A stretch of 64,000 nt of DNA from Nitrospira sp. KM1 (GCF_011405515.1 NZ_AP022671.1:1240001-1304000), one strand, 5' to 3'; shown: positions 27,949-39,529, numbered from the stretch's first letter. Notes: generated from the sequence alone by a model not told the origin. A program made the numbers and translations.

Positions 27949-28027
27949 CTAGCAGTGCGTTGACAAACCCTGTGCTGACCTCGGAAATGGCGTCATGCCT
28001 GAGACACGATTGTCAACAGCCTGCTAG
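27949..28027. repeat. Long imperfect inverted repeat between convergent genes
   Basis: CTAGCAGTGCGTTGACAA at 27949-27966 matches the reverse complement of 28010-28027 at 15 of 18 positions, with 43 bp between. It lies between the ends of two convergent genes, and its right arm covers the stop of the SAM hydrolase gene. It could act as a bidirectional terminator or mRNA 3'-end stem; there is no T-run. Confidence 0.45.
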
Positions 28028-28824
28028 GACAATCGCACCGGCTCACGGACAGCCACATTGAGCGATGACGCGGCGCTTCCCTGCTTGAGAAACACTTCCA
28101 GCCGGCCGTCGCTGTTCATCAGCGCATGCGCGCTGGCGGCGTCCCCTGCTTCGTAATTTCGGACCAATCCGTCGATGACATACCCGCCGATCCGGATCGA
28201 CGGATTCGGCCTCTTCGTCAACTCTTGCACTTCCCGGACGTGGGCCATCGTGAAATTCGTGATGAGATTTCCAAACCGATCGACGTGGACGACCTCACCG
28301 ACCAATGCCTGTTGTTGCCATTGCGGCACGCGAACCGGGAACGAGACGTAATCCTGCAGCACCGGACCGTAGGAAGCCACCGACTGCTGTTTCGTCAACC
28401 ACGCCGCCGCCGGAGCAAACACATCGCGCCCGTCGAACGTCTGTCCGTCCGGCTCAAGACTATACTGCTTATTTCGGATTTCCCGCACCTCCGCCTCACC
28501 CTCTTCCGCGAGCACATGCGTGAGCACGCCGTTATCGGGAGCCAGGAAAAAATAGCGTGGAGTTTTGACGATCAGCGGCAGCCGGGCGCCCCCGACGCCA
28601 GGGTCGATGACTGCAACATGCACGGTTCCGGGGGGGAAGTAGCGATAGCACGACTTCAGGAGAAAGGCCCCTTCATCGACGGCATGAGGAGTGACGCGAT
28701 GGGCGAGATCGATGATCGTGGCTTGCGGATTGATGGAAAGGATCACACCCTTCATGCTCGCCACGAACCAATCGTGGTCTCCGAAATCCGTCAGCAGCGT
28801 GATGATCCCGAGCGGATGCGTCAC
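28024..28824 (-). CDS. SAM hydroxide adenosyltransferase (DUF62 / SAM hydrolase)
   Basis: The 266-residue protein matches the DUF62 family, which cleaves S-adenosylmethionine with hydroxide to adenosine and methionine. Typical features are ITLLTDFGDHDWFVASMKG at the start, a DLAHRVTPHAVDEGAFLL segment, VDPGVGGARLPL (here VIDPGVGG) and the VDRFGNLITNF motif in the C-terminal barrel. It relates to fluorinase and chlorinase, but the short form and lack of an obvious halide loop favour the hydrolase. It lies 52 bp after greA and is probably the last gene of the pyr operon. Confidence 0.9.
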   Translation of the reverse strand: MTHPLGIITLLTDFGDHDWFVASMKGVILSINPQATIIDLAHRVTPHAVDEGAFLLKSCYRYFPPGTVHVAVIDPGVGGARLPLIVKTPRYFFLAPDNGVLTHVLAEEGEAEVREIRNKQYSLEPDGQTFDGRDVFAPAAAWLTKQQSVASYGPVLQDYVSFPVRVPQWQQQALVGEVVHVDRFGNLITNFTMAHVREVQELTKRPNPSIRIGGYVIDGLVRNYEAGDAASAHALMNSDGRLEVFLKQGSAASSLNVAVREPVRLS

Positions 28825-28876
28825 GGATGTCCTGTGGGGAAGACCGAATCAGAGCGAGACACCCACCGCCGGTCCT

Positions 28877-29353
28877 TCAGAATTCCTCGAATTTGATTCC
28901 CACCACTTCGTATTCGACGGTTTTTGCCGGGGTCGTGACCTCGACAAAATCGCCGACACGCTTACCGATCAACGCACGGCCGACCGGAGACTGGATCGAA
29001 ATTCGGTTGAACTTCATGTCGGCCTCGTCCTGGCCTACCAACGTATACTGTCTCTTGGATTGCGACTCTTGCTCGACCACGAGCACCGTTGCTCCAAACA
29101 CGACGGTGTCGGACGTCCGTCCGGCAATCTCCACAACCCGGGCTTCGGCGAGTTTTCCTTCGATTTCAGCAATGCGAGATTCGATAAATCCCTGACGCTC
29201 TTTCGCAGCATCATACTCGGCATTTTCGCTCAAATCTCCGTGCGCCCTTGCTTCCGCTATCGCTTCTATCACTTGCGGCCGTTCGACTTTCCGGAGTCGG
29301 TCCAATTCGGCTTTGAGCGCGTCATACCCTTTTTTTGTGATCGGTGTCGGCAT
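28877..29353 (-). CDS. greA: Transcription elongation factor GreA
   Basis: The 158-residue protein has the N-terminal antiparallel coiled coil (about 5-75) with the DLSENAEYDAAKERQ signature whose acidic tip enters the RNA polymerase channel. The C-terminal FKBP-like domain follows. It rescues backtracked polymerase by stimulating RNA cleavage. It begins 21 bp after carB; carB-greA linkage is frequent in bacteria. Confidence 0.97.
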   Translation of the reverse strand: MPTPITKKGYDALKAELDRLRKVERPQVIEAIAEARAHGDLSENAEYDAAKERQGFIESRIAEIEGKLAEARVVEIAGRTSDTVVFGATVLVVEQESQSKRQYTLVGQDEADMKFNRISIQSPVGRALIGKRVGDFVEVTTPAKTVEYEVVGIKFEEF

Positions 29354-29374
29354 GAGCCTGGTACCCTCTCTGCG

Positions 29375-32300
29375 TTATCGGTGATATTCCTGTAATGTTC
29401 GGATTGATAAATCTTTTCCGAGTACCGCCTCGATTCCCATGACGGCCGCCCGGGCCCCTCGCATGGTCGTAAAATACGCGAGGCCCTTGTTCAGCGCCTC
29501 CCGCCTGATCGAAATCGAATCGGTATGGGCGGATGCCGTTATCACGGTGTTGACGACCAGCGCGACTTCGCCGTTCTTGATGTGATCGACGATGTGAGGG
29601 CGGCCCTCGTTGACCTTATGAACAGTTTTGACCTCCAAGCCGTGCTCGCGCAAGTACAAAGCGGTGCCACTGGTCCCTTGGATCGAAAACCCGAGTTTCT
29701 GAAGCCGTGTGGCGATGTCGAGGGCGGCCGCCTGGTCGCTTTGTTTCACACTGATAAAGGCGGTACCTTGACGCGGCAAGACTGCGCCCGCGCCGGCTTG
29801 CGATTTCGCGAATGCCCAACCGAAGTCCGCATCGATGCCCATGACTTCACCGGTCGATTTCATTTCAGGGCCGAGCAGCACGTCAACCCCTGGAAACTTG
29901 TTGAAGGGAAAGACCGATTCTTTCACCGACAGATGAGCCGGTGTTTTCGCTTCGGTAAATCCCAGTTCCTTCAAGCTCTTCCCGATCATCGTCTTCATCG
30001 CCAGCTTGGCCAGAGGCACACCGATGGCTTTGCTCACGAATGGTACGGTCCTGGATCCGCGAGGATTCACCTCCAGCACATATACCGTACGGTCCTTGAT
30101 CGCGAACTGCGCATTCATCAGTCCAATGACCCCGAGTTCCAGCGCCAGCGCCGTCATCTGACGCCTGATCTCCTCGACAATCGATTGATCGAGCGAATAC
30201 GGCGGCAGGGAGCAGGCCGAATCACCTGAATGCACGCCGGCTTCCTCGATATGCTCCATGATGCCGGCCACGACCACCCGGGTGCCGTCGGAAATCGCAT
30301 CCGCATCGACTTCAATGGCATCCGAGAGGTACTTATCGATCAGGACCGGATGCTTGGGCGAGGCTTTGACGGCCGAGGCCATATAACCGAGGAGACCCGC
30401 TTCATCGTAGACGATCTGCATCGAACGACCGCCGAGAACATATGACGGCCTGACCATGACCGGATAGGTAATCTGCGCAGCGACGCGGACCGCCTCATCG
30501 ACCGATCTCGCGATGCCACTCTCCGCCTGCCGCAGTCCCAGCGTATTCAATAAATCGCGAAACCGTTCCCGATCCTCTGCCCGATCGATTGCATCAGGGC
30601 TCGTCCCCAGGATCTGCACACCGGCCTTGGACAAGGGCAGGGCAAGTTTGAGAGGCGTCTGCCCTCCGAACTGCAAGACGACACCCAGCGGCTGCTCGCG
30701 CTGGATGATGTTCATCACGTCTTCTTCCGTCAATGGCTCAAAGTACAATCGGTCAGACGTGTCGTAATCGGTACTGACCGTCTCGGGATTGCAATTCACC
30801 ATGATCGTCTCGATGCCTTCTTCCCGGAGGGCCATGGCGGCATGCACACAGCAGTAATCGAATTCGATTCCCTGTCCGATCCGATTCGGCCCACCCCCGA
30901 GAATGACCACCTTCTTACGATCCGTTGGACGGGCTTCGCATTCGCTCCCGTACGTCGAGTAGAGATACGGGGTATGAGCCTCGAATTCCGCCGCGCACGT
31001 ATCGACTCGTTTGTACGTGACCGCCCGAGCCCCGCGAGTCATGCGGGTGCGCGGCGTGCGGATCGACGGCAGCGAGAGACCGGTAAGTTGTGACAGGCGA
31101 TCATCCGAGAATCCCAATTCCTTGGCTTCCCATAAAATCGTTTCGTCGAGTGTAGTCGCTTTCCCCTGGTCCTGCGATACCAAGTGAGATTCGAATTCCA
31201 CGATATCCCGCAATTGGTTCAAGAACCAGACATCGATCTTCGTCAGCGCGAAGAGCTCATCATTGGACAGGCCGAGTCTCATGGCATCGGCCACGTGCCA
31301 CACCCGTTCAGGCGTGGGAGTGCGGATCGTGCGACGCAGCTTTTCGGCGGCACCCTGACGATCGAAGTCCGGTGGAATCCCGCGATCGATGCCCAGGCGC
31401 GACACGAGTCCGTTCAACTCCAATTCAAGCGATCGAACGGCCTTTTGAAACGACTCCTTGAACGTACGCCCGATGGCCATGGCCTCGCCCACCGACTTCA
31501 TCTGGGTCGTGAGCGTCGTATCGGCGCCCTTGAACTTCTGGAACGCAAAGCGGGGGATCTTCACCACCACGTAGTCGATGGTCGGTTCGAACGAGGCCTT
31601 CGTCACCCCCGTGATGTCGTTCGTGATTTCATCGAGCGTATATCCGACGGCCAGTTTCGCGGCAATCTTTGCAATGGGGAAGCCGGTGGCCTTCGAGGCC
31701 AGCGCAGAACTGCGCGACACGCGGGGATTCATCTCGATCACGACCATTTCGCCCGTGTCGGGATCGACACCGAACTGGATGTTCGACCCTCCGGTGTCCA
31801 CACCGATTTCGCGTATGATCTTCACTGCGGCATTGCGCATCCGTTGATACTCTTTGTCCGTCAACGTCATGGCGGGCGCCACCGTAATACTGTCGCCGGT
31901 GTGAACCCCCATCGGATCCAGGTTCTCGATCGGGCACACGATCACCACGTTGTCTTTGAGGTCCCGCATGACCTCGAGCTCGTACTCTTTCCACCCGATC
32001 AGCGATTCTTCGATCAGCACCTGTCCCACGGGACTCATGGCCAGCGCCCAATCGATGAGTTTTTCGAACTCCTCCCGGTTGTATGCGATATTGCCGCCGG
32101 TTCCCCCCATCGTAAACGAGGGACGGATGATGGCGGGAAATCCGACGCGGTCCAAGACCTGAAATGCTTCCTCACGATTGTGAATGGTCCCGCTTTCCGG
32201 GACACGCAGGCCGATCTTCTGCATTGCCTGTTTGAACGCATCGCGATCCTCGGCCTTATGAATGGCCTCAGCGGAGGCGCCGATAAGCTTGACGCCATAC

Positions 32301-32629
32301 TTGTCCAACGTGCCGCGCTTGACCAGGCCCATCGTGGTATTGAGAGCGGTCTGGCCTCCCATGGTGGGCAGCAGTGCATCCGGGCGTTCGCGCTCTACCA
32401 CCTTCTCCACAACGTCGAGCGTGATGGGCTCCACATACGTCCGGTCGGCAAATTCCGGGTCCGTCATGATCGTGGCAGGATTGCTGTTGATCAAGATGAC
32501 CCGATAGCCCTCCTCCTTGAGCGCTTTACACGCCTGCGTGCCCGAATAGTCGAATTCGCAGGCTTGACCGATGACGATCGGTCCGGACCCAATTAACAGT
32601 ATCGACCTGATATCCGTGCGTTTTGGCAT
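29375..32629 (-). CDS. carB: Carbamoyl-phosphate synthase large subunit
   Basis: The 1084-residue protein has the two homologous halves expected: an ATP-grasp carboxyphosphate domain beginning [20 protein letters not shown] and a carbamate-kinase half beginning [20 protein letters not shown]. Both contain [13 protein letters not shown] motifs. The C-terminal MGS-like allosteric domain ends TLQEYHR. With CarA it makes carbamoyl phosphate for pyrimidines and arginine. It is separated from carA by a signal peptide peptidase and an M48 protease gene, which is unusual. Confidence 0.98.
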   Translation of the reverse strand: MPKRTDIRSILLIGSGPIVIGQACEFDYSGTQACKALKEEGYRVILINSNPATIMTDPEFADRTYVEPITLDVVEKVVERERPDALLPTMGGQTALNTTMGLVKRGTLDKYGVKLIGASAEAIHKAEDRDAFKQAMQKIGLRVPESGTIHNREEAFQVLDRVGFPAIIRPSFTMGGTGGNIAYNREEFEKLIDWALAMSPVGQVLIEESLIGWKEYELEVMRDLKDNVVIVCPIENLDPMGVHTGDSITVAPAMTLTDKEYQRMRNAAVKIIREIGVDTGGSNIQFGVDPDTGEMVVIEMNPRVSRSSALASKATGFPIAKIAAKLAVGYTLDEITNDITGVTKASFEPTIDYVVVKIPRFAFQKFKGADTTLTTQMKSVGEAMAIGRTFKESFQKAVRSLELELNGLVSRLGIDRGIPPDFDRQGAAEKLRRTIRTPTPERVWHVADAMRLGLSNDELFALTKIDVWFLNQLRDIVEFESHLVSQDQGKATTLDETILWEAKELGFSDDRLSQLTGLSLPSIRTPRTRMTRGARAVTYKRVDTCAAEFEAHTPYLYSTYGSECEARPTDRKKVVILGGGPNRIGQGIEFDYCCVHAAMALREEGIETIMVNCNPETVSTDYDTSDRLYFEPLTEEDVMNIIQREQPLGVVLQFGGQTPLKLALPLSKAGVQILGTSPDAIDRAEDRERFRDLLNTLGLRQAESGIARSVDEAVRVAAQITYPVMVRPSYVLGGRSMQIVYDEAGLLGYMASAVKASPKHPVLIDKYLSDAIEVDADAISDGTRVVVAGIMEHIEEAGVHSGDSACSLPPYSLDQSIVEEIRRQMTALALELGVIGLMNAQFAIKDRTVYVLEVNPRGSRTVPFVSKAIGVPLAKLAMKTMIGKSLKELGFTEAKTPAHLSVKESVFPFNKFPGVDVLLGPEMKSTGEVMGIDADFGWAFAKSQAGAGAVLPRQGTAFISVKQSDQAAALDIATRLQKLGFSIQGTSGTALYLREHGLEVKTVHKVNEGRPHIVDHIKNGEVALVVNTVITASAHTDSISIRREALNKGLAYFTTMRGARAAVMGIEAVLGKDLSIRTLQEYHR

Positions 32630-32635
32630 GAAGCG

Positions 32636-33637
32636 CTAACTCGTTTGAGGCATCGGGCCGATGGCAGGTTTAAATGGAGCCGGAGCCGGCGTGGTTTCGC
32701 CGGTGGTGCCATGATAGTGGTGCATCGCTTCCGGCAGCCATGCCTCCAGCTGATTGATTCGAGTGACATCGGACGGATGAGTCGAGAGAAATTCTGGAAT
32801 CGCATGCTGCGATCGAAAGCAGACCTTGTCGATCATCTGTCTTGGACAGCCGCTCATCCGTTCCCAAAAAGGCACCGACTCGCGGGGATCGTAACCGGCT
32901 TCAGCCATCAGACGGAGACCGATGAAATCGGCCTCGGACTCCTGCTTCCGGTTGAACGGCAGCGCGACGTTGACTCCGTATGCCCCGAGCAGCCCTTGAA
33001 TCGCCGCGCCGCTGGAATTCCCTGAGGCGGCGGCTCCCAAGGCGCCGAGTTGCGCGATCTGATCGATGATGCTCCGGCTCATTCGCTCGACTCCGTGCCG
33101 CTGAAGCGCATGCGCGATTTCATGCCCCATGACCGTGGCAAGCCCCGCATCAGTTCTCGTGTGCTTGAGAATACCCGTGAACACGGCGACTTTGCCGCCT
33201 GGAAGACAGAAGGCGTTGATGGTCTTGTCATCCTCAATGACTGCAAACTCCCATTGGTACTCCGGCTTGTTCGCGACCTTGGCAATTCTGTTGCCGACCC
33301 GTTGGATCGTCTCATTGATCTCGGGATTGGTGCTCAGCGGCGCCTGCCGCAACACTTCTCGGTAGGCGCTGAGACCGAACTGCAGTTCCTTTTCTTCCGA
33401 AAAGAAGATCAGCTGATCACGGGCCGTGCCAGGGGCACGATAGCAGCCGGCGAGGCCGCCGAACACTCCCAGAGCCGAACCGGCGCCCAAGACCGTGCAA
33501 AGTCCCATGACTCCTCTTGCCCCGAGAGCAAGCATCGTGCGCCGGCCCACGGAAGTCGCAAGAGCGCGGGCAATGGATGCTTCTACCTTGCCGGAACTTT
33601 GTGAGAATCTCGCCATCTTGAATTCTAGGGCATCCAC
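32636..33637 (-). CDS. M48-family metalloprotease, predicted exported lipoprotein
   Basis: The zinc-binding motif HEIAH lies in VMGHEIAHALQRHGVERM, and a downstream KQESEADFIGLRLM supplies the third ligand, as in BepA/LoiP-type M48 proteases. The N-terminus has a twin-arginine-like GRRTMLALGARG followed by a hydrophobic stretch ending GLAGC, so export and lipidation at that Cys are likely. The frame begins at 33637, overlapping sppA by 13 nt; a Met at 33616 (MARFSQ) is an alternative. Such proteases act on outer-membrane protein assembly. Its place between sppA and carB is odd for a pyrimidine operon. Confidence 0.9.
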   Translation of the reverse strand: MDALEFKMARFSQSSGKVEASIARALATSVGRRTMLALGARGVMGLCTVLGAGSALGVFGGLAGCYRAPGTARDQLIFFSEEKELQFGLSAYREVLRQAPLSTNPEINETIQRVGNRIAKVANKPEYQWEFAVIEDDKTINAFCLPGGKVAVFTGILKHTRTDAGLATVMGHEIAHALQRHGVERMSRSIIDQIAQLGALGAAASGNSSGAAIQGLLGAYGVNVALPFNRKQESEADFIGLRLMAEAGYDPRESVPFWERMSGCPRQMIDKVCFRSQHAIPEFLSTHPSDVTRINQLEAWLPEAMHHYHGTTGETTPAPAPFKPAIGPMPQTS

Positions 33638-34596
33638 AAATACATAAACTGCGGGGTGCCGCCGCGGATCATCGACAACATATCGACATTGGCCAAGCCC
33701 GCCAAGCCGGAACCGGCTCCGGACAGCGCACGTGAATAAATATTGTTGCGGTATTCTCCCGGTCGCTGATACGTAACGACGCGGGCCTCCGCCAATCCTG
33801 ATTTCCGTTTCGCCAACTCAATGGCCTCATCCAGATAGCCGATATCATCGACCAACCCGGCGGCCTTGGCCTGCTCGCCGGAATAAATTCTTCCATCAGC
33901 AAGTTTTTTAATCTGATCGATCGAGAGATTCGGGCGCCCTTCCTGGACCACGGTGAGAAATCGCTGATAGAACGAATCGATGACACCTTGGAAGATGGCT
34001 TTTTCTTCGGGAGTCATCGTGCGGAATGGAGATCCCATGTCCTTCCTGGGTCCGGAGGTAATGGCATTGGCCTCCACTCCTACCTTTTCCAGCAAGCCCC
34101 TGGCATTGACGGTCAACATGATGACCCCGATGCTTCCGGTGACGGTGGAAGGATGTACGAGAATGGCATCTCCCGCCATGGCGAGGTAATAGCCGCCGGA
34201 GGCAGCCACATCCATCATGGATACGATCACAGGCACTTTCCTGGCGGCTTTGAACGTCTTCAATTCGTGATACAGGATATCCGATGCCGTGACAGTGCCG
34301 CCTGGGCTGTTGACCCTGACGACGACCGCTTTGATCTTCTCGTCTTTGGCCGCCCGTGTGAGTTCCTCCTTGAATGTGGCCAGCATGTTGGGTTGAGAAA
34401 CAAGACCATCTTTTTCCTGTCCGCTGATGACCCCGGACAGATCAAGGAGAAGGATTTTTGCGCTACCTGTTCCGCTCACCTGAGTTTCACGTACCGGACC
34501 GGGTGGCTCCAGAAGATTGACGGTGATGCAGCCGGACGTCACGACGATCGCAACCGCCAGCAATACGATACCAAGACCGTTTCGAATTCTAAGCAT
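33625..34596 (-). CDS. sppA: Signal peptide peptidase SppA (short form)
   Basis: The 323-residue protein has an N-terminal membrane anchor or lipoprotein signal ending VVTSGC. The catalytic serine is in [15 protein letters not shown] and the general-base lysine in [11 protein letters not shown], the Ser/Lys dyad of the short bacterial SppA. A typical [10 protein letters not shown] segment lies between. It degrades cleaved signal peptides in the membrane. It overlaps carA by 8 nt and the M48 protease by 13 nt, so translation of these genes is tightly linked. Confidence 0.93.
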   Translation of the reverse strand: MLRIRNGLGIVLLAVAIVVTSGCITVNLLEPPGPVRETQVSGTGSAKILLLDLSGVISGQEKDGLVSQPNMLATFKEELTRAAKDEKIKAVVVRVNSPGGTVTASDILYHELKTFKAARKVPVIVSMMDVAASGGYYLAMAGDAILVHPSTVTGSIGVIMLTVNARGLLEKVGVEANAITSGPRKDMGSPFRTMTPEEKAIFQGVIDSFYQRFLTVVQEGRPNLSIDQIKKLADGRIYSGEQAKAAGLVDDIGYLDEAIELAKRKSGLAEARVVTYQRPGEYRNNIYSRALSGAGSGLAGLANVDMLSMIRGGTPQFMYLWMP

Positions 34597-35779
34597 GGGA
34601 TTTCTCCATCATACGGATGAATTCCGTGAACAAATAGGCCGAATCATGAGGGCCTGGTGAAGCTTCGGGATGATATTGTACCGAAAACACCGGGCGGTCC
34701 ATACAGGCAAGACCTTCGATCGAATGATCATTCAGACTGACATGCGTGACCGCGACTTTTCCGAAACCGGTCTCCAGAACGGGTGGTTTCTGCGGCACTG
34801 AAGCAATCGGCTCGACAAGTCGGACCGCGAAATTGTGATTCTGCGAGGTAATCTCGACCTTCCCCGTCCGAAGGTCCATGACCGGATGATTGGCTCCGTG
34901 ATGACCGAACTTCAGCTTATAGGTTTGCAGACCCAGCGCCAACCCTAGGATCTGATGGCCGAGACAGATCCCGAAGATTGGACGACGACCGATCAACTCC
35001 CGGACCGCCTCCACAGCATAGGGAACCCCCTCGGGATCGCCGGGCCCATTGGAGAGGAACACTCCATCCGGATTCAACGCCTCCACCCGCTTGGCATTGG
35101 TTGATGCCGGCACCACGGTGACTTCACAGCCGACATCGACCAGCCGCCTCAAGATGTTATGCTTGACGCCGAAATCGTAGGCGACAACCTTCCAGCGTCG
35201 CGACGGCGGCGGCGTCCGAGGATCGAGGGATGGCACCCACTCACCCGAATGATCCGCCCAAGAGTAGGAACGATCGCACGTCACTTCTGCAGCCAGATCC
35301 CGCCCGATAATACCGGGAGCTTGCCGCGCTTTTTCGACTGCTCGCGCTTTATCCCCCTCCAAATGAGTGATTACCCCCTGCTGCGAACCCTGATCGCGCA
35401 GATGTCTCGTAAGGGCGCGCGTATCAATACCCTCGATGGCCACCATTTTGGCCGCCGCGAGATACTCCTGTAAATGCTGGCGGCTGCGCCAGTTGCTGGT
35501 AATCGCACTGGCTTCCTTTACCACGAATCCTTCAGCCCACATGCGGCGAGATTCGACATCTTCCGGAGTCACTCCGTAATTGCCGATATGGGGGCAAGTC
35601 ATCGTAATGATCTGTCCTTTGTATGACGGATCGGTGAGCACCTCCTGGTAGCCTGTCATCGCAGTATTGAACACCACTTCACCGGACGTTTCCCCTTCGA
35701 ATCCAAGCGCGCGGCCTTCGAAGACCGCTCCATCCGCCAAGGCTAACAATGCCTTCTTCACAATGCTCCGTCCTCTCAT
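34589..35779 (-). CDS. carA: Carbamoyl-phosphate synthase small subunit
   Basis: The glutaminase subunit feeds ammonia to CarB. The class-I amidotransferase domain has nucleophile Cys in [17 protein letters not shown] and His/Glu in [14 protein letters not shown]. The ATG at 35779 overlaps the stop of the DUF4149 gene (ATGA). A GTG at 35761, preceded by GAGGACGGAG, would give [10 protein letters not shown] directly, the usual family N-terminus. Either start is possible. The length of 396 (or 390) residues is typical. Confidence 0.97.
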   Translation of the reverse strand: MRGRSIVKKALLALADGAVFEGRALGFEGETSGEVVFNTAMTGYQEVLTDPSYKGQIITMTCPHIGNYGVTPEDVESRRMWAEGFVVKEASAITSNWRSRQHLQEYLAAAKMVAIEGIDTRALTRHLRDQGSQQGVITHLEGDKARAVEKARQAPGIIGRDLAAEVTCDRSYSWADHSGEWVPSLDPRTPPPSRRWKVVAYDFGVKHNILRRLVDVGCEVTVVPASTNAKRVEALNPDGVFLSNGPGDPEGVPYAVEAVRELIGRRPIFGICLGHQILGLALGLQTYKLKFGHHGANHPVMDLRTGKVEITSQNHNFAVRLVEPIASVPQKPPVLETGFGKVAVTHVSLNDHSIEGLACMDRPVFSVQYHPEASPGPHDSAYLFTEFIRMMEKSHA

Positions 35780-36279
35780 CTTAACGAACGCTTCGCCTTC
35801 ATGACGAGAAGGCCCATGCCGAGACCAAGATTGACCATGTACAGGGAACGAACGGGCATATGCAGCCGGAAAAACGCCTCGAATGCGGCCTTCCTGGCCT
35901 GCTCATCCTTGGCAGCGAATGCCTCCGCTTGCAGCGTGGCGGCCAGTGGGTGCAGCACAAAAATAATCGCGGCCGCGATCAGACCCATACAGACCAGAAG
36001 CATGGCCTCCGATTTCGTCACCGCCAACGCAGCATCTCCGTACCTCCATCGACACCCGGCGACAACAACCAGAATGAGAAAAGCAGCCGCGACCAGCCGA
36101 TTGTACCCTTCGAATGTTCTGGTCAGAAGAAAACCTCCAGAGTCCTGACCGCCCAAGGTGTTAAAGACTGCCGGAATCACGGCCCCTATCAACACAACCA
36201 ATCCCCCAACCCAGACACCGAGTGCGAGCAACTCCAAACTCAACCCAAGCACCGCGCCCCACCGCCACGCGCGGCCCAC
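35776..36279 (-). CDS. DUF4149/TMEM205-like membrane protein
   Basis: The 167-residue protein has four predicted membrane helices: about 13-38, 57-75, 88-108 and 143-160. The pattern [19 protein letters not shown] followed by a Phe-rich loop is what I associate with DUF4149. The function is unknown. It is wedged between pyrC (3-bp gap) and carA (4-nt overlap), so it is co-expressed with pyrimidine synthesis genes; whether this is functional or only operon packing cannot be told. Confidence 0.75.
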   Translation of the reverse strand: MGRAWRWGAVLGLSLELLALGVWVGGLVVLIGAVIPAVFNTLGGQDSGGFLLTRTFEGYNRLVAAAFLILVVVAGCRWRYGDAALAVTKSEAMLLVCMGLIAAAIIFVLHPLAATLQAEAFAAKDEQARKAAFEAFFRLHMPVRSLYMVNLGLGMGLLVMKAKRSLR

Positions 36280-36282
36280 GGC

Positions 36283-37566
36283 CTATCGCTCCGCTGCGGA
36301 CAGGTCGAACACGATCCGGCCATTGACCACGGTTGTCATGACGCGCCCTTTGACCGTCCATCCTGCGAATGGGGTGTTCCGGCTTTTTGACCGAAACTTC
36401 GCCGGATCGACCTCCCAGGATGCATTCGGATCGATGATGGCCACGTCCGCATCGGCACCCACGGTCAGCGTACCTTTGTTCAGGCCGAATGCCTTGGCTG
36501 GAGCGGAACTCAGCTTGTCCACTGCGGACTCGAGCGTGAGCACACGTTCTTCGACAAGCGCCAGCGTCAGCGAAAGAGCCGTTTCCAATCCGACGATGCC
36601 GAACGGCGCTTCGGTGAATCCCTGCTGCTTTTCCTGGGTGGCATGTGGCGCATGATCGGTGGCAATGACGTCGATCGTGCCATCCCTTAAGCCTTCTTTA
36701 ATGGCTTGAACGTCGGACCATGTACGAAGAGGCGGATTCATCTTGGCGCACGTGTCATAACCACGAACGGCCTCCTCAGTAATCGTGAAATGATGAGGAC
36801 AGGCCTCGGCAGTCACCCGAATTCCCCTGGACTTCGCTTCACGGACCATCCGGACCGATCCGGCCGTACTAATGTGGGCGAGATGGAGTCTGGCGCCCGT
36901 TAATTCAGACAGCGAGACATTGCGCGCCACCATGACGTCCTCAGCCGCAGATGGAATGCCTGGCAGGCCCAGTTCCGTCGAAATAAGCCCTTCATTCATG
37001 CAACCGCCCTCGGCCAAGTGGATATCTTCACAGTGATCCACGACCGGGACGTCGAATGCCAGAGCGTACTCCATGGCACGGCGCATGACGAGGCTGTTCA
37101 TGACGGGCTTCCCGTCGTCCGAGATCGCCACGCAGCCGGCACGGCGCAGGTCCCCGATTTCCGCCAATTCCTTGCCTTCCGATCCTTTGGTGATCGCGCC
37201 GATCGGAAGGACATTCGCCAAGGCAGCCGACCTGGCACGTTCCAGTATGAATTCGGTGATCGCTTGATTGTCATTGACCGGATTGGTGTTCGGCATGCAA
37301 CAGACCGTCGTAAATCCCCCGGCCACGGCCGACGCGGCTCCGCTTCGTATCGTTTCCTTGTATTCAAACCCCGGCTCTCTAAAATGCACGTGCAGATCCA
37401 CGAAGCCGGGCACGACCAACCGCTTATGCGCGACGATCCTCGTCGCTCCGGCGGGCGCCTGCACATCCGCACCGATGGCCGCAACTTTGCCGCGGTCGAT
37501 GAGGAGATTCCCTACCCCGTTGAACCGTCCCGGATCGATGATGTGTCCGCCTTCTATAAAGATCAC
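36283..37566 (-). CDS. pyrC: Dihydroorotase (class I)
   Basis: The 427-residue amidohydrolase cyclises carbamoyl aspartate to dihydroorotate. The metal-binding motif DLHVHFREPG is near residue 58, DHCEDIHLA supplies another ligand region, and DVIATDHAPH carries the catalytic Asp. All catalytic landmarks are present, so it is an active PyrC rather than the inactive paralogue found with some PyrB enzymes. It begins 2 bp after pyrB. Confidence 0.96.
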   Translation of the reverse strand: MIFIEGGHIIDPGRFNGVGNLLIDRGKVAAIGADVQAPAGATRIVAHKRLVVPGFVDLHVHFREPGFEYKETIRSGAASAVAGGFTTVCCMPNTNPVNDNQAITEFILERARSAALANVLPIGAITKGSEGKELAEIGDLRRAGCVAISDDGKPVMNSLVMRRAMEYALAFDVPVVDHCEDIHLAEGGCMNEGLISTELGLPGIPSAAEDVMVARNVSLSELTGARLHLAHISTAGSVRMVREAKSRGIRVTAEACPHHFTITEEAVRGYDTCAKMNPPLRTWSDVQAIKEGLRDGTIDVIATDHAPHATQEKQQGFTEAPFGIVGLETALSLTLALVEERVLTLESAVDKLSSAPAKAFGLNKGTLTVGADADVAIIDPNASWEVDPAKFRSKSRNTPFAGWTVKGRVMTTVVNGRIVFDLSAAER

Positions 37567-37568
37567 AA

Positions 37569-38489
37569 TCAGCTCGCTCCCGACATGAGATACAGAATGC
37601 CCATTCGAACGGCAACGCCGTTCGCCACCTGATCCAGAATGACCGATGAAAGACTGTCCGCCACTTCCGGCGCGATTTCGACTCCCCGATTGATCGGACC
37701 CGGATGCATGACGATCGCGCCGGGATCAGCCGACTTGACGCGATCCGACGTCAGGCCATACAGGCGCGCGTACTCGCGGATCGTTGGGAACAATGCCCGC
37801 CCCTGACGCTCGAGTTGGAGACGCAGCATCATAATCACTTGAACGCCCGCGAGGGCTTCATCGAAATTGCGATAGACGCGCGCCCCGAGCCGTTCGACGC
37901 CATATGGCATCATCGTCGGAGGGCCAACCAATCGAACCTCGGCGCCGAGCTTGGAGAGCGCGTGGATATTCGAGCGCGCCACCCGGCTGTGCGCCACATC
38001 GCCCACGATCGCGACCTTGAGCCCTTCAAATGACAGTCCCCGCTCCCGAATCGTGTACAAATCGAGCAATGCTTGGGTCGGATGTTCGTGCCAGCCGTCT
38101 CCTGCATTGATGACGGAAGATTTCACGCCGCGGGCAAGGGCTTCTGCCGCGCCGGCCGACGGGTGACGCAGCACGATGATGTCCGCCTGCATCGCTTCGA
38201 TGTTGCGCGCCGTATCCAGCAGCGTTTCGCCTTTGACCACGCTGCTGGAAGACGGGGAAAAATTGATGACGTCCGCACTCAGGCGTTTGGCGGCCAGCTC
38301 GAACGAGGTTCTCGTCCTCGTGCTCGGTTCGAAGAACAAATTCACCACGGTCCGCCCGCGCAGTGCCGGGACCTTTTTGATCTCCCGTCCGGTCACCTCT
38401 TTGAATGAATCCGCGGTTTCAAGAATCAGCTCGATCTCCTCCACGGACAGGGGTGCAAGGCTGAGCAGGTCTTTGCGTTTAAGACTCAT
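37569..38489 (-). CDS. pyrB: Aspartate carbamoyltransferase catalytic subunit
   Basis: The 306-residue enzyme joins carbamoyl phosphate and aspartate. Carbamoyl-phosphate loop [19 protein letters not shown], the [10 protein letters not shown] segment, [18 protein letters not shown] and [12 protein letters not shown] are all as in the family. No pyrI regulatory gene follows; control is likely through PyrR. It lies 13 bp after pyrR. Confidence 0.97.
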   Translation of the reverse strand: MSLKRKDLLSLAPLSVEEIELILETADSFKEVTGREIKKVPALRGRTVVNLFFEPSTRTRTSFELAAKRLSADVINFSPSSSSVVKGETLLDTARNIEAMQADIIVLRHPSAGAAEALARGVKSSVINAGDGWHEHPTQALLDLYTIRERGLSFEGLKVAIVGDVAHSRVARSNIHALSKLGAEVRLVGPPTMMPYGVERLGARVYRNFDEALAGVQVIMMLRLQLERQGRALFPTIREYARLYGLTSDRVKSADPGAIVMHPGPINRGVEIAPEVADSLSSVILDQVANGVAVRMGILYLMSGAS

Positions 38490-38502
38490 GGCTCGTCCTC
38501 CT

Positions 38503-39163
<661 letters not shown>

Positions 39164-39170
<7 letters not shown>

Positions 39171-39183
39171 TCACCGGATGAGC
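39164..39183 (-). promoter_or_regulatory. PyrR-binding loop (anti-antiterminator)
   Basis: The RNA GCUCAUCCGGUGAGGUGAGC has a perfect 5-bp stem (GCUCA/UGAGC) closing UCCGGUGAGG. The known PyrR recognition sequence is ARUCCNGNGAGGYU; the core UCCNGNGAGGY matches fully. The flanking AR/YU pair is replaced by CA/UG, which keeps the pairing. Confidence 0.85.
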
Positions 39184-39198
39184 ATTAAAGGTGTCTGC

Positions 39199-39228
39199 AT
39201 CTTAGCGTCGCTGAATCGAAACTGTCAA
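39199..39228 (-). promoter_or_regulatory. Sigma-70 promoter of the pyr operon
   Basis: TTGACA (39228-39223), an 18-bp spacer and TAAGAT (39204-39199) on the minus strand. The start would be near 39192, just ahead of the PyrR-binding loop and about 115 nt before pyrR. Confidence 0.75.
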
Positions 39229-39440
39229 GCAATCAGACTTCGAAGAGCAGCCATTCTGCCGAGCAATGTCGGTAATCGGTACGCAGTCCGGAATCACATA
39301 TCCTGGGAACGGCTGCGATTCAAGAAAAGGGATTCCATGGGTCTACCCTGGATTAAGGAGCCTCGAACCCGCCCGTCGTTGTAGCCGAAGGAGATCAGCT
39401 CACCGTTCACGCAACGATTGAAGTGCCACCCGTTAATGTG
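39229..39440. other. Intergenic stretch between pyr promoter and downstream-gene terminator
   Basis: About 210 bp with no convincing gene, tRNA or repeat. A 67-codon minus-strand frame runs through it but crosses the terminator at 39441-39464 and has no ribosome site I trust. Confidence 0.4.
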
Positions 39441-39464
39441 AAAAAACCCGACGGCAGTGCGGGT
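39441..39464 (-). terminator. Intrinsic terminator after the 593-residue protein gene
   Basis: On the minus strand ACCCG-N9-CGGGT is followed by a T6 run (39446-39441). It lies about 65 nt past the stop at 39530 and would end the proA/unknown transcript before the pyr promoter. The stem is short but the T-run is clean. Confidence 0.6.
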
Positions 39465-39529
39465 GGGTGCCCGAGCCATGGCCACGGCCATCATCAAACA
39501 TCGGCCATGAGATCACCTCGCTCGCTCTG

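Noticed and set aside
31184-32596. 470-codon plus-strand open frame opposite carB
   Set aside because: Antisense shadow; carB on the other strand is unambiguous.
39294-39497. 67-codon minus-strand frame between the pyr promoter and the unknown gene
   Set aside because: It runs through a terminator hairpin and T-run, lacks a ribosome site, and has no recognisable features.
39229-39529. tRNA or small RNA gene in the gap left of the pyr promoter
   Set aside because: No cloverleaf or conserved T-loop could be drawn; only a terminator is supported.
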